64,000 nt of DNA from NCBI GenBank assembly GCA_002279355.1, contig NCBV01000010.1, positions 38,329-102,328 of the forward strand. The letters run 5' to 3'. Source of the stretch: Acidiphilium sp. 37-60-79 (GTDB taxonomy: Bacteria; Pseudomonadota; Alphaproteobacteria; Acetobacterales; Acetobacteraceae). A program made the translations under genes and the position numbers. Every line of letters begins with the position of its first letter. Position 1 is the stretch's first letter. Below, piece after piece: positions 44,594 to 53,832 of this stretch. The notes under the pieces are model-generated. The model worked only from the letters and a program-made list of their open reading frames with translations. It was not told where the DNA came from and ran no database searches.

Positions 44594-46306
44594 TCAACGC
44601 GAAGCGAGCGTGGTGCCTTGATAACGGGTCAGGCGCGGAAAACGCCCCTCGGCGAGCGCGTTCAAACTATCAGGTGTTACGCCGAGTTCGCGCGCATAAA
44701 TCCAGCTCTCCGCCAGCACCTGCCGCACGAAATGCCGCGTCTGGCCGTTCGGGATCGATTCCATAAAAATCAGCGGATCGCCGCCATGCCGATAGCGTGC
44801 CGCCCACGCAACCGCCGCCGCGGGGCCCGCATTATAACTCGCCAGCACATCAAGCAGATTACCATCCACCCAGTGCTGATTTCCCAAATACTGCAAATAA
44901 GTCTGCCCCAGCGCCAAGCTGACTGCCGGGTCATTGAGACTACCCTGCACACCACTCAGCCGCGCCATGCTGCCCGCCGTCTCCGGCATCAGCTGCATCA
45001 GCCCGCGTGCGCCAACCGGCGAGATCGCGTTGGTATTAAAGCCCGATTCGGTGCGGGCGAGGGCGTACATGAGCGAGGGATTAACCTGAAACCCGCCGCT
45101 CGGCTGCAAGCCCGGCAGCGGCAGGCGTGCCGCCGAATAAATCGTGTTGGGCGCCTTGGCGTTGAATGCAATCGCCACATCGGTCAAACCCGCCCGGCCC
45201 GCCACCCGCGCAATCGCGTGCGCCATGGCTGGATTGCGCTGAACCGACGGCCAAAGCGCGCGTAATGCCGCATCGGCCTCTTGCGCACGGCCGACCTGGA
45301 TCAAGGCGAAGGCAAGCTTGCCCTCCGGCTGCGCGTCGACCGCCTCAACATCCGCTTCGGAGAGGGTGCCCGCCGAGCCAAACTGGTCAAAGCCCTGACC
45401 CAGCAGCCGCCCCGCCAACATGCCATAAAAGCTCGTGCGGCTCTGCGCAGCGCGATTCAGCCACGAAAGGTAGGTCGTCGGCTGGCGCAGCCGCAACGCG
45501 GTGCGCGCCGCCCAGAATGCCCCGGCAGCATGCTCGCCTTTCGTGCCGTGCGCCGCCTCAGCGGCCGCGACAAAGCAGGGCAGGGCGCCAGCCAAATTAT
45601 GCATCTGCCACGCCGATAGCCCGGCCACGAAATCCGCCAGCCAGGAATTTTCACCCGTCGCCACCATCTGCCCATGCGCGATCCGGTAGGCGCTGACATA
45701 ATCAGCGCGGGAGAATAGGGTGCGCGCCTCAATCGCCTGCGCATTCGAGGACGCCCGCACCGCACCGGTCGATCCGCTCGCGACCAGCGGCGGCGTTGGC
45801 ACATCACTCACCAGTGCTGCGGGCGGCAGGGCTGCGCCGCGGGGCAGGCGGCTGACCAGCAAAGCGCGAATTCGGCGGGTATCAGGCTGGCCATTATAGC
45901 GTGTGAGCCAAGCGGCAAGCTGCGCTGGCGTCGAGACATGATGGGCGCCGAGATATTTCTGCGCCTCGACCTGACCCATCAGCACATGGCTTTGCAAACG
46001 CGATTCCAACGCGGCGGCCTGCGCCATCCGGCCCGCATGCTGATCGGCAAAAATGCGCCGATACAGCACCACATCGCTGGGCGCGAGCGGCCGCGCAAGC
46101 ACCACTTCAGCCCCATTGGCTGGGGTTGAACGTGGTATCGCGTAGGCAACGCTGCCGGAGGACGAAACCCCGGACTGCCGATCTGGTGACCCCCTTTGCC
46201 CAGCTAGCGCCACGGATGGAGTTCCGGCGGTAGCGGACCATGCCATCATGGCGATCAACGCGACGATGGCATGTCGGCGGGAGAGCGTTTTGAGTGCTCC
46301 TCGCAT
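44594..46306 (-). CDS. Lytic murein transglycosylase (SLT domain)
   Basis: 570 residues with a probable signal peptide (HAIVALIAMMAWSATAG, ~12-28), a long superhelical TPR/SLT_L-like region, and a C-terminal SLT domain. The catalytic Glu is E420 in LARTESGFN, followed by GARGLMQLMPETA and YNAGPAAAVAWAARY. It cleaves peptidoglycan between MurNAc and GlcNAc, for remodelling or insertion of envelope complexes. The start ATG 46306 has only a weak ribosome site. Confidence 0.9.
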   Translation of the reverse strand: MRGALKTLSRRHAIVALIAMMAWSATAGTPSVALAGQRGSPDRQSGVSSSGSVAYAIPRSTPANGAEVVLARPLAPSDVVLYRRIFADQHAGRMAQAAALESRLQSHVLMGQVEAQKYLGAHHVSTPAQLAAWLTRYNGQPDTRRIRALLVSRLPRGAALPPAALVSDVPTPPLVASGSTGAVRASSNAQAIEARTLFSRADYVSAYRIAHGQMVATGENSWLADFVAGLSAWQMHNLAGALPCFVAAAEAAHGTKGEHAAGAFWAARTALRLRQPTTYLSWLNRAAQSRTSFYGMLAGRLLGQGFDQFGSAGTLSEADVEAVDAQPEGKLAFALIQVGRAQEADAALRALWPSVQRNPAMAHAIARVAGRAGLTDVAIAFNAKAPNTIYSAARLPLPGLQPSGGFQVNPSLMYALARTESGFNTNAISPVGARGLMQLMPETAGSMARLSGVQGSLNDPAVSLALGQTYLQYLGNQHWVDGNLLDVLASYNAGPAAAVAWAARYRHGGDPLIFMESIPNGQTRHFVRQVLAESWIYARELGVTPDSLNALAEGRFPRLTRYQGTTLASR

Positions 46307-46484
46307 GGGTTGAATGGCTACACGGTGAGTATCAGGGTGAGCAACCCCTCTGCATGAGACAATTCTTATTATTTAGGCAAAATATCGCATTAGAATGGGT
46401 TCTAAGGCGGTGTTAATATCACAATATCGTGATGGAATGCGTTTTTTGTGATGCAGCATTGCACAAAACGCCGCAAAACCGCGT

Positions 46485-47243
46485 TTAGAGATCGATTCTG
46501 CGCCGCAGCGCCAGCAAATCGGCCCAGGCTTCGCGTTTGGCCTCTGGTTTCCTCAATAAATAGGCTGGGTGAAAGGTCGGCAGCACGGGCAGCGCATCAT
46601 TGCCATCAGGAACGATAATCTCCTGCCATTGACCACGAATTTTGGTAATCGGCATCGGCCGTCCCAGCACCGCCCGCACCGCGACGGCCCCCAACAGCAG
46701 CACTGCGCGCGGGCGCACCAGCGCAATATGGCGCCATAAAAACGGCAGACACTGATTAATCTCCGCCTCCGACGGTGTGCGATTCCCCGGCGGCCGCCAC
46801 GGCACCGCATTGATAATCCGTACATTTCCCCGATCCAGCGCGATGCTCCCGAGCATCCGGTCCAGCAGCTGCCCGGCCGGGCCGACAAAGGGCCGACCAA
46901 CCCGATCCTCCTCCGCGCCCGGCGCTTCGCCGATCAGCAACACCAACGGCGCCGCCGCGCCATCGGCAAAAACCAGCTGCGTGGCCGTGCGCTTTAACGC
47001 GCACCCCTCAAACGCCGCCAAGGCTGCGCGCAACGCATCCAGATCATGAATATGGCTCAAATCCACCGACCCGCCGGTTGCTGCAACCGCAGCACGCCGC
47101 GGCGCCAAAATCGGTTCCGCACGCTCGACCGCTGCCGCTCGCCCGCGCCGATCCTGCGCCGCGTCCAGCAACGCCTCATCGGCGCCCCAATCGGATTGGA
47201 GTTCCAATAATTTGATCAATGCAGACCGTTCCGCCACGCCCAT
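46485..47243 (-). CDS. Uracil-DNA glycosylase, family 4-like with incomplete Fe-S ligand set
   Basis: 252 residues from ATG 47243. Motif A GEAPGAEED is at 105-113 and motif B HPAYLL at 225-230. The classical family 4 enzyme has four Cys ligands for a 4Fe-4S cluster; here only C81 (FEGCALKRTATQLVF) and C165 (INQCLPFL) remain, and the KCRPP cysteine is W149 (PWRPP). The alphaproteobacterial WRPP version may lack the cluster. It removes uracil from DNA. A TTG at 47270 would add nine residues. Confidence 0.85.
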   Translation of the reverse strand: MGVAERSALIKLLELQSDWGADEALLDAAQDRRGRAAAVERAEPILAPRRAAVAATGGSVDLSHIHDLDALRAALAAFEGCALKRTATQLVFADGAAAPLVLLIGEAPGAEEDRVGRPFVGPAGQLLDRMLGSIALDRGNVRIINAVPWRPPGNRTPSEAEINQCLPFLWRHIALVRPRAVLLLGAVAVRAVLGRPMPITKIRGQWQEIIVPDGNDALPVLPTFHPAYLLRKPEAKREAWADLLALRRRIDL

Positions 47244-47404
47244 CGGCTGATTTGGCTCGCCTGCCACCAATAATGCAATGGGGCTAATAGCGAAGGGGCT
47301 TTACGAGCCGATCACCCTTTCCGTATACGTCAATCGACGACGCCATCAAAATCACTTTAAATCAGCTTTGGCCCCACCAATTCAGTCAGTCACGGAGCAC
47401 CGCT

Positions 47405-49069
47405 ATGACCGATCCAACCACCGACACCAGCGATAATGCCTGGCGCACAACGCCCCGGGAATCGATGGCGTTTGACGTGGTGGTGGTCGGCGCGGGGCCG
47501 GCCGGCCTTGCCGCTGCCATTCGGCTGAAACAGCTCAATAGCGAAATCAGCGTCTGCGTGGTGGAAAAAGCCAGCGAGGTCGGCGCGCATATTCTCTCCG
47601 GCTGCGTGCTAGAGCCGCGCGCCTTCGCCGAATTATTGCCCGAGGCCAATATCACCGACATCGAATTTTCCGTCCCCGCCGGCGATGATCGGTTTTTGTT
47701 CCTCACCGAAAAATCCAGCTATAAAATGCCGACGCCGCCGCAAATGCATAATCACGGTAATTACGTGGTCAGCCTTGGTAATGTCGTGCGGTTTCTCGGC
47801 GCGCAGGCCGAGGCGCTGGGCGTGGAAATCTATCCCGGCTTCGCCGCCGCCGAAATTCTCACCGAAGCGGGCCGCGTGATCGGCGTCGCCACCGGCGATA
47901 TGGGTATCGGCAAAGAGGGCCAGCCTACCGAGCTCTTTCAGCGCGGCATGGAATTGCACGCCACCTACACCGTGTTCGCCGAAGGCTGCCGCGGCAGTCT
48001 CGGCAAACAACTGATCGCCACCTACGGCCTCAACCAGGGGGTCGATCCGCAAACCTATGGCATCGGCATCAAGGAATTATGGGAGGTGCCTGCGGCCAAT
48101 CATCACCCCGGCATGGTCATGCATAGTATCGGCTGGCCAATGGACCGCAAAACCTATGGCGGCTCCTTCCTCTATCATCTGGGCGGCAATTTGATGGCCT
48201 ACGGTTTCGTGGTCGGGCTTGATTACGAAAATCCGTATTTCTCGCCGTTCGAGGAAATGCAGCGCTTCAAAACCCACCCCGCAATTCGTCCGTTTTTCGA
48301 AGGGGCCAAACGCATTTCCTATGGCGCGCGCGCGCTCAATGAAGGCGGCTTCCAGTCGATCCCAAAACTCATCGTCCCGGGCGGCGTGCTGGTCGGCTGT
48401 GAAGCCGGGTTCTTGAATGTGCCGAAAATCAAAGGCACACATACCGCGATGAAATCGGGCATGCTCGCCGCCGAAGCCATCGCCGACGCCCTGGCGGGGG
48501 CCAAGCCCGATTTGCTCGAAGACTTCCCGACCAAAATCCGCGCAAGCTGGCTCTGGCCCGAACTCGAATCGGTACGCAATATCCGCCCCGGCTTCGCCAA
48601 ATTCGGCCTGTTCGGCGGGCTCATGAATGCCGCCTTCGAAACCTATATCACCCGGGGCAAATCGCCCTGGACGCTGAATAACCACGCCGATAACACCACC
48701 CTCAAACCGGCAGCCCAAAGCACGCCCATCGCCTATCCGAAACCCGATGGCAAACTAACATTTGACCGGCTATCCTCGGTCTTTATCTCCAACACCAATC
48801 ACGAGGAAAACCAACCCGCGCATCTCACTCTGCGCAATCCCGATGTCGCGATCTCGGTGAACTGGGCACAATATCGCAGCCCCGAGACGCGGTATTGCCC
48901 AGCAGGCGTCTATGAAATTATCGGCGCTGATACGCAAAATCCGCGCTTGCAAATCAATGCGCAAAACTGCGTGCATTGCAAAACCTGCGACATCAAAGAC
49001 CCTACCCAGAACATCAACTGGGTTACGCCCGAAGGATCGGGCGGGCCGAATTATCCCGGCGGCATGTAA
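47405..49069 (+). CDS. Electron-transfer flavoprotein:ubiquinone oxidoreductase
   Basis: 554 residues, membrane-peripheral enzyme passing electrons from ETF (fatty-acid and branched-chain acyl-CoA dehydrogenases) to ubiquinone. FAD motif VVVGAGPAGLAAAI near 24-37, GCEAGFLNVPKIKG, and a C-terminal 4Fe-4S cluster with C498, C522, C525, C528 (CVHCKTC). It serves enzymes such as the isovaleryl-CoA dehydrogenase at the right end. 3' end overlaps the convergent transglutaminase gene by 19 bases. Confidence 0.95.
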   Translation: MTDPTTDTSDNAWRTTPRESMAFDVVVVGAGPAGLAAAIRLKQLNSEISVCVVEKASEVGAHILSGCVLEPRAFAELLPEANITDIEFSVPAGDDRFLFLTEKSSYKMPTPPQMHNHGNYVVSLGNVVRFLGAQAEALGVEIYPGFAAAEILTEAGRVIGVATGDMGIGKEGQPTELFQRGMELHATYTVFAEGCRGSLGKQLIATYGLNQGVDPQTYGIGIKELWEVPAANHHPGMVMHSIGWPMDRKTYGGSFLYHLGGNLMAYGFVVGLDYENPYFSPFEEMQRFKTHPAIRPFFEGAKRISYGARALNEGGFQSIPKLIVPGGVLVGCEAGFLNVPKIKGTHTAMKSGMLAAEAIADALAGAKPDLLEDFPTKIRASWLWPELESVRNIRPGFAKFGLFGGLMNAAFETYITRGKSPWTLNNHADNTTLKPAAQSTPIAYPKPDGKLTFDRLSSVFISNTNHEENQPAHLTLRNPDVAISVNWAQYRSPETRYCPAGVYEIIGADTQNPRLQINAQNCVHCKTCDIKDPTQNINWVTPEGSGGPNYPGGM

Positions 49070-49953
49070 TCATCATCCATCCGCGTGAGGCTCACACTCA
49101 CATGCGGCGTATGCGCGCCCCCGCCCAAAATCACCCCGCGCACCGGGCTGATATCCGCATAATCGCGCCCCATCGCCAGGATCACATGATCGGTATCGAC
49201 AATTAAATTATTGGTCGGATCAAAATCACGCCAACCGAGCGCCGGGCCAAGCCACACCGAGACCCAAGCATGGGTTTGTTCCGCGCCCCGGCTATCATCG
49301 GGCACCAAATGATCAGCCGCACTGCGTAAATAACCCGAAACATAGCGCGCCGGCACACCGCCCGCGCGCAACGAAGCGATCATCACATGCGCATAATCCT
49401 GACAAACCCCCGCCCGCCGCGCCAATGCCGCCGCTGCGGTGGTGGCAATCGTGGTAACGCCCTGTTCGTAGGAAAAATCGGCATAAATCCGCTGCATCAG
49501 CGCCATAACGCTCGCCCCCGGCAGGGCGGTGCCCATCAGTGTTTCATCACCCAACCGGATCAGCGCAGGATCAGCCTCGGTGAGCGCTGTTGGTTGCAAA
49601 AATTCAATCAGCGCTGGATCGCTCAGCGCTTGAGCGCGCAGCGCCATCAATGTGATCGGGTTTTGGGCCTGCGCCTCAGCGAGTGCTTGGGGCCAAGGCT
49701 CGATCAGGATGTGTGCTTCTAACACCGTCTCGAAAAATTCATGCGCCGCCAAACATTCAACCGAAATCACGCTATTGCCAAAATAATCTTGCTCCTCAAT
49801 CCGCTGATCGGCCGCCGGCGTCATTTCTAGCGCCGCCATCACAACCTGCTGACGGCCCAGGCTGCGCGGCAAAAGATGCAGCAAATGCCGCGCATGATGC
49901 GCAGGCGCCGAATAATCATAGCGCGAGCGATGGGTCAGCGCGTAGCGTATCAT
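49051..49953 (-). CDS. Transglutaminase-like cysteine protease family protein
   Basis: 300 residues: an N-terminal beta domain (THRSRYDYSAPAHHARHLLHL), then the transglutaminase core with the triad C184 (GVCQDYAH), H228 (THAWVSV) and D245 (DFDPTNN). Such proteins are recurrent partners of circularly permuted ATP-grasp and alpha-E proteins, where they may hydrolyse or transfer peptide amides. It overlaps the upstream ATP-grasp/alpha-E gene by 4 bases. Confidence 0.9.
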   Translation of the reverse strand: MIRYALTHRSRYDYSAPAHHARHLLHLLPRSLGRQQVVMAALEMTPAADQRIEEQDYFGNSVISVECLAAHEFFETVLEAHILIEPWPQALAEAQAQNPITLMALRAQALSDPALIEFLQPTALTEADPALIRLGDETLMGTALPGASVMALMQRIYADFSYEQGVTTIATTAAAALARRAGVCQDYAHVMIASLRAGGVPARYVSGYLRSAADHLVPDDSRGAEQTHAWVSVWLGPALGWRDFDPTNNLIVDTDHVILAMGRDYADISPVRGVILGGGAHTPHVSVSLTRMDDDYMPPG

Positions 49954-52148
49954 CGTGGCCGATCCTGGTTCGATTGGCCAAGCTGATGCCCGGCCGGGCG
50001 CGGCGCAAACAAATCGCGCATCATCTGGTTCGAGAGTTGCCGCAACGCCTCGGCTTGCGCGTGCAACTGCCCGATCATCATTGCCGCCGTTGAAGTGGGA
50101 TCCAGCGGCGGCGGGGTCAAATCATGCGCAAAAGGGCTTGCCGCCTCTAACAACGCAAAAGCACGCTGCAACGCCCTGCTCTGAAACGCGAGGCTGCGCG
50201 GATGATCAGCGGCATTGAGCAAAAGCCGCAAGGCCGCATCCGGTGCAATCGCCCCGCCATATTCCGTCTCATAACTCAACCCGGCATCCGCCAATTCCAC
50301 AGCGAGCGCGATGCCCAAATCCCGCCGTGCCGGCTTGCCCGCAATCAAATGCGCCAGCGTATCAGCAATGGTGATCCCACGCTCTAACCGCCGCCCAATT
50401 TCAACAAACAAAAACGCCCCACCCCCAGCGGCATCTTCCGCCATCACGCCACTGAAACTCGCCAAAGCCTGAGCCAAGGCCGGCCAAGCACGCTCGTCAT
50501 CCGCATGGGTCGCCAGCGCCTCTCGCGCCGTTCCTAACGCCGCTTCAACACTGCGCAACATGCGCGGGCTGAACCGTTCCGCCGCCGCCGCCACCAGCCG
50601 CGTGACCTCCTGCAATAACCCCGAAACAGGCCGATTCCGCGCTAACGCCCGACGCAAGGCCGAGGCCGGGCGCAGGCTACCACTCCATTCTTGCGGCAGC
50701 AGCTTAGCCGCAACTAACAATTCAGTGAGCAATGCCCGCTCGGTCGCCTCATGCGCAAGGCTGCTGACATCGGCAAAATGCACCATCGCCACATTGAGCA
50801 AACGCTGCGCCTGATCCAGCCGCTCGACCATGCGCCCCAGCCAGAATAATGATTCCGCAATACGGCTCGGCAAATCCAAGCGCGGGCGCGACGGGCCAGG
50901 CGCTGGCGGTGCCGCACGCGGTGGCGCAACACGCGGTGCGGTGGCATCGCCCGATTCAATCACCCAAATATCCTGCATCACCAATGCGCCCGCTGCATCG
51001 TGGCTCAGCTTCAATCCGCCCGGCAATATTTCCCAGCCGCTCGCGAGCCGCACCGCAAAAAACCGGTAACGCACCGCCGCCTCCGTCGCATCGGTCGCGG
51101 CGCAAATCGGCAAATCAGCCGAATCCGGCAAAAACGCCGCAAGCGTCTCCGCAAGCCCAGCCCCCGGCGCATTCACCATCACCGTCCGGTCGCGCCGCAA
51201 CGCTGAAAACAGCCCGGCAATCCCACGATCCGGCCGCCCGCCTTGCTCGAGCGGATCAATCGCCGCATCGCCCATGCAGCGCAATATCAGGCGCAAGGGC
51301 TGGCTGCCGCCCAGCGTCTTCACCTGCACCTCATCGCCAATAATCGCCAAATCGCCTGGCCGCAGCACCAATGCGCCCAACAGTCGCGCAACAAAATGAA
51401 TATCCGCCAAATCGCCAACCCCATCGGTGAGCACCGCAATCGGCCGCCCCCCCGCGAACCCGTGCAAATCCTCGCGCAGCCGTTCAATCAACGGGTTCGG
51501 GCTGGCCAGCGTCACCGCCGCGCGCATTTCCGGCATCATTTCGGCGGTCAACCGGCGCAGCATCATCGCATGGCCCAGCCCCGCCGGTGCCGCGCAATGA
51601 TCGCGCAACATCGCATACCCACCCTCAGCCTTGCGGATCAAATCAATCGCGTAAAACCCCAGCCGAGGTGCTGCCAGCGGCCCGCTTACCATCGGGCGGA
51701 TGAATGTCTCTGCGCGAAATAATGGCGCGGGCGGCACCGCCAATGCGCTCAATGCCCCGCCGGTATAAGCCGTTTCAATCAGCGCCTCGCACGCCCAAGC
51801 CCGGGCCACGATCGATCGCGCCAATCCCGAAAAAATCGCCGCCGCCATCGGCACCGGCATCGGATCATAACCGCCCGCCAGCATCGTCGGCTGTTGCATT
51901 GGGCTGAGCAAGGCCGCCCGGCGGCGCAGCGCAACTCCGCGCGCAGCGAACTCCTCCGCGCCAATCCGCTGCAAGGCCTCCGTCGCAATCCGCGTCGCCG
52001 CCCGCTCCGCCGCCCGCGTCGCCACGGTTTCAATGGCCCCGAGCGCCCGCGCTTGTCCGCGTTGATCGACCATCGGCGTGGTAAGCGCATCATTGCTCAT
52101 CGGTGGATCATAGGCGAGCCTGGGTTCGAGGGGAATCAGCATCAACAT
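49950..52148 (-). CDS. Fusion: circularly permuted ATP-grasp plus alpha-E domain
   Basis: About 732 residues from the chosen start. The N-terminal ~400 residues are a divergent circularly permuted ATP-grasp (FYAIDLIRKAEGGYAMLRDH, PIAVLTDGVGDLADIHFVAR, EGEVQVKTLGG-like). The last ~300 form an alpha-E domain (SRIAESLFWLGRMVERLDQAQRLL). It joins the modules that are separate genes at 52372 and 53829. Coupled to the transglutaminase gene. Start codon is unclear: ATG 52160, 52148 or 52142; AGGA is best spaced for 52142. Activity is not known. Confidence 0.82.
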   Translation of the reverse strand: MLMLIPLEPRLAYDPPMSNDALTTPMVDQRGQARALGAIETVATRAAERAATRIATEALQRIGAEEFAARGVALRRRAALLSPMQQPTMLAGGYDPMPVPMAAAIFSGLARSIVARAWACEALIETAYTGGALSALAVPPAPLFRAETFIRPMVSGPLAAPRLGFYAIDLIRKAEGGYAMLRDHCAAPAGLGHAMMLRRLTAEMMPEMRAAVTLASPNPLIERLREDLHGFAGGRPIAVLTDGVGDLADIHFVARLLGALVLRPGDLAIIGDEVQVKTLGGSQPLRLILRCMGDAAIDPLEQGGRPDRGIAGLFSALRRDRTVMVNAPGAGLAETLAAFLPDSADLPICAATDATEAAVRYRFFAVRLASGWEILPGGLKLSHDAAGALVMQDIWVIESGDATAPRVAPPRAAPPAPGPSRPRLDLPSRIAESLFWLGRMVERLDQAQRLLNVAMVHFADVSSLAHEATERALLTELLVAAKLLPQEWSGSLRPASALRRALARNRPVSGLLQEVTRLVAAAAERFSPRMLRSVEAALGTAREALATHADDERAWPALAQALASFSGVMAEDAAGGGAFLFVEIGRRLERGITIADTLAHLIAGKPARRDLGIALAVELADAGLSYETEYGGAIAPDAALRLLLNAADHPRSLAFQSRALQRAFALLEAASPFAHDLTPPPLDPTSTAAMMIGQLHAQAEALRQLSNQMMRDLFAPRPAGHQLGQSNQDRPR

Positions 52149-52371
52149 GATCCTGTGCATCGTCGTTCGCGAATAATCCGTAAGCAAATTTCCCCCGTCG
52201 CGCCACGGCCCCGCAAAAAAATCGACTATTTTAACGCCAACCGGCGCAAAAATCGGCGCGCGACAATTTAAATTTGCCTAAAATCACGCCGAATTGCCAC
52301 CGCACGCCATTTTTTGGTTGCATCCCGCCGCCGCACCGTTGAACATGGCGCCGAGAATAGGAGTGCCTTGG

Positions 52372-53832
52372 ATGGATCCGCATGCGACAGAATTATTCGC
52401 CGTCTACCAACCCGGACGGTTTTTTTGCGAACTGACGCATGATCGCCCGGATGATGCGGGCGTCTCAGCCCTCATTCGTCAGCGACTCGAACAAATCGGC
52501 GGCGCCGCCCTGCGCGCCCGCGCCACGGCGGCCGAGAGCGACCTGATCGATCTCGGCATCACCTTCACCGTCTATTCCGATGCCCAGGCGATTGATCGGA
52601 TTCTCCCCTTCGATTGCATCCCGCGCATTCTCACCGCCGCCGAATGGGCGCGCCTTGAGGCGGGCTGCCTGCAACGCGTGGCCGCCCTGAATGCCTTTCT
52701 TGGCGATATTTATCACGGCGGCAAAATCGTCAAAGACGGCATCATCCCCGCCGATCTGGTGTTCGGCAACCCGAATTTCCGCCCCGAAATGCGCGATTTC
52801 CCAGTGCCCCATGGCACCTACGTCCATGTCTGCGGCATCGATATTATTCGCGACGAATTCGGCGCCTTTCGCGTGCTCGAGGATAATGCCCGCACCCCTT
52901 CGGGTGTGTCCTATGTAGTGGAAAACCGCCATCTGATGCTGCGCGCTTTCCCCGATCTGATGGCCGGCGTGCGGCTGCGCCCGGTCGATGATTACGGCTA
53001 CCGCCTGCGCGTCGCGATGAACGAAATTGCCCCCGACGGCACCGATAACCCCGAAGTCGTGCTGCTCTCGCCCGGCATTTATAATTCGGCCTATTTCGAG
53101 CATGTGTTCCTCGCCCGCGAAATGGGCGTGCCCCTGGTGCAAGGGGCCGATTTGATCGTCGAGAATGACCGGGTATTCATGCGCACCAGCGCCGGGCTGC
53201 GCCGGGTCCACACCGTCTATCGTCGCCTCAATGATGATTTTCTTGATCCGGAAATATTCCGCGCCGATAGTCTGCTCGGCGTCCCCGGACTCATCCGCGC
53301 CTGGCGTGCCGGTCATGTCGCCATCGCCAACGCCGTCGGCACCGGCGTCGCCGATGACAAGGCGGTCTATGCCTATATGCCGCGCATCATCAAATATTAT
53401 CTCGGCGAAGACCCCATTATCAACAACGTCCCCACCCGCATCTGCCGCGAGCCGGACGCCCTGGCCTATACGCTCGAGCATATCGATGAGTTGGTGATCA
53501 AACCGGTCGGCGAATCCGGTGGCTACGGCATCACCATCGGCCCGCGCGCAAGCCGTGCAGAGCTCGATGCCGCCCGCATCGCGCTCCGCGCCGATCCCGC
53601 GCAATGGATCAGCCAGGATCTCATCGGCCTGTCCGTCGCCCCCACCCTCACCGATGAGGGGATCGGCGCCCGCCATCTCGATTTGCGCCCCTTCATCATC
53701 ACGGGCCGCGATAGCTGGGTGCTGCCCGGCGGCCTCACCCGCGTCGCCCTCAAGCAAGGCAGCCTGATCGTCAATTCCTCGCAAGGCGGCGGCTCGAAAG
53801 ATACCTGGGTGCTCGCGGAGCAAGGCCGATGA
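52372..53832 (+). CDS. Circularly permuted ATP-grasp protein (DUF404/DUF407 type)
   Basis: 486 residues. Visible marks: YSDAQAIDRILPFDCIPRI, GDIYHGGKIVKDGIIPADLV, VCGIDIIRDEFGAFRVLEDN, RRVHTVYRRLNDDFLDPE, VIKPVGESGGYGITIGP and the terminal SSQGGGSKDTWVL. These are the circularly permuted ATP-grasp peptide ligases predicted to form peptide-amide bonds. ATG 52372 has AGGAG nine bases upstream. Overlaps the alpha-E gene by 4 bases; divergent from the fused version. Confidence 0.9.
   Translation: MDPHATELFAVYQPGRFFCELTHDRPDDAGVSALIRQRLEQIGGAALRARATAAESDLIDLGITFTVYSDAQAIDRILPFDCIPRILTAAEWARLEAGCLQRVAALNAFLGDIYHGGKIVKDGIIPADLVFGNPNFRPEMRDFPVPHGTYVHVCGIDIIRDEFGAFRVLEDNARTPSGVSYVVENRHLMLRAFPDLMAGVRLRPVDDYGYRLRVAMNEIAPDGTDNPEVVLLSPGIYNSAYFEHVFLAREMGVPLVQGADLIVENDRVFMRTSAGLRRVHTVYRRLNDDFLDPEIFRADSLLGVPGLIRAWRAGHVAIANAVGTGVADDKAVYAYMPRIIKYYLGEDPIINNVPTRICREPDALAYTLEHIDELVIKPVGESGGYGITIGPRASRAELDAARIALRADPAQWISQDLIGLSVAPTLTDEGIGARHLDLRPFIITGRDSWVLPGGLTRVALKQGSLIVNSSQGGGSKDTWVLAEQGR

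Noticed and set aside
52465..53823. Minus frame of 452 codons opposite the ATP-grasp gene
   Set aside because: Antisense of a clearly conserved ATP-grasp gene; Gly/Asp/His-rich with no domain.
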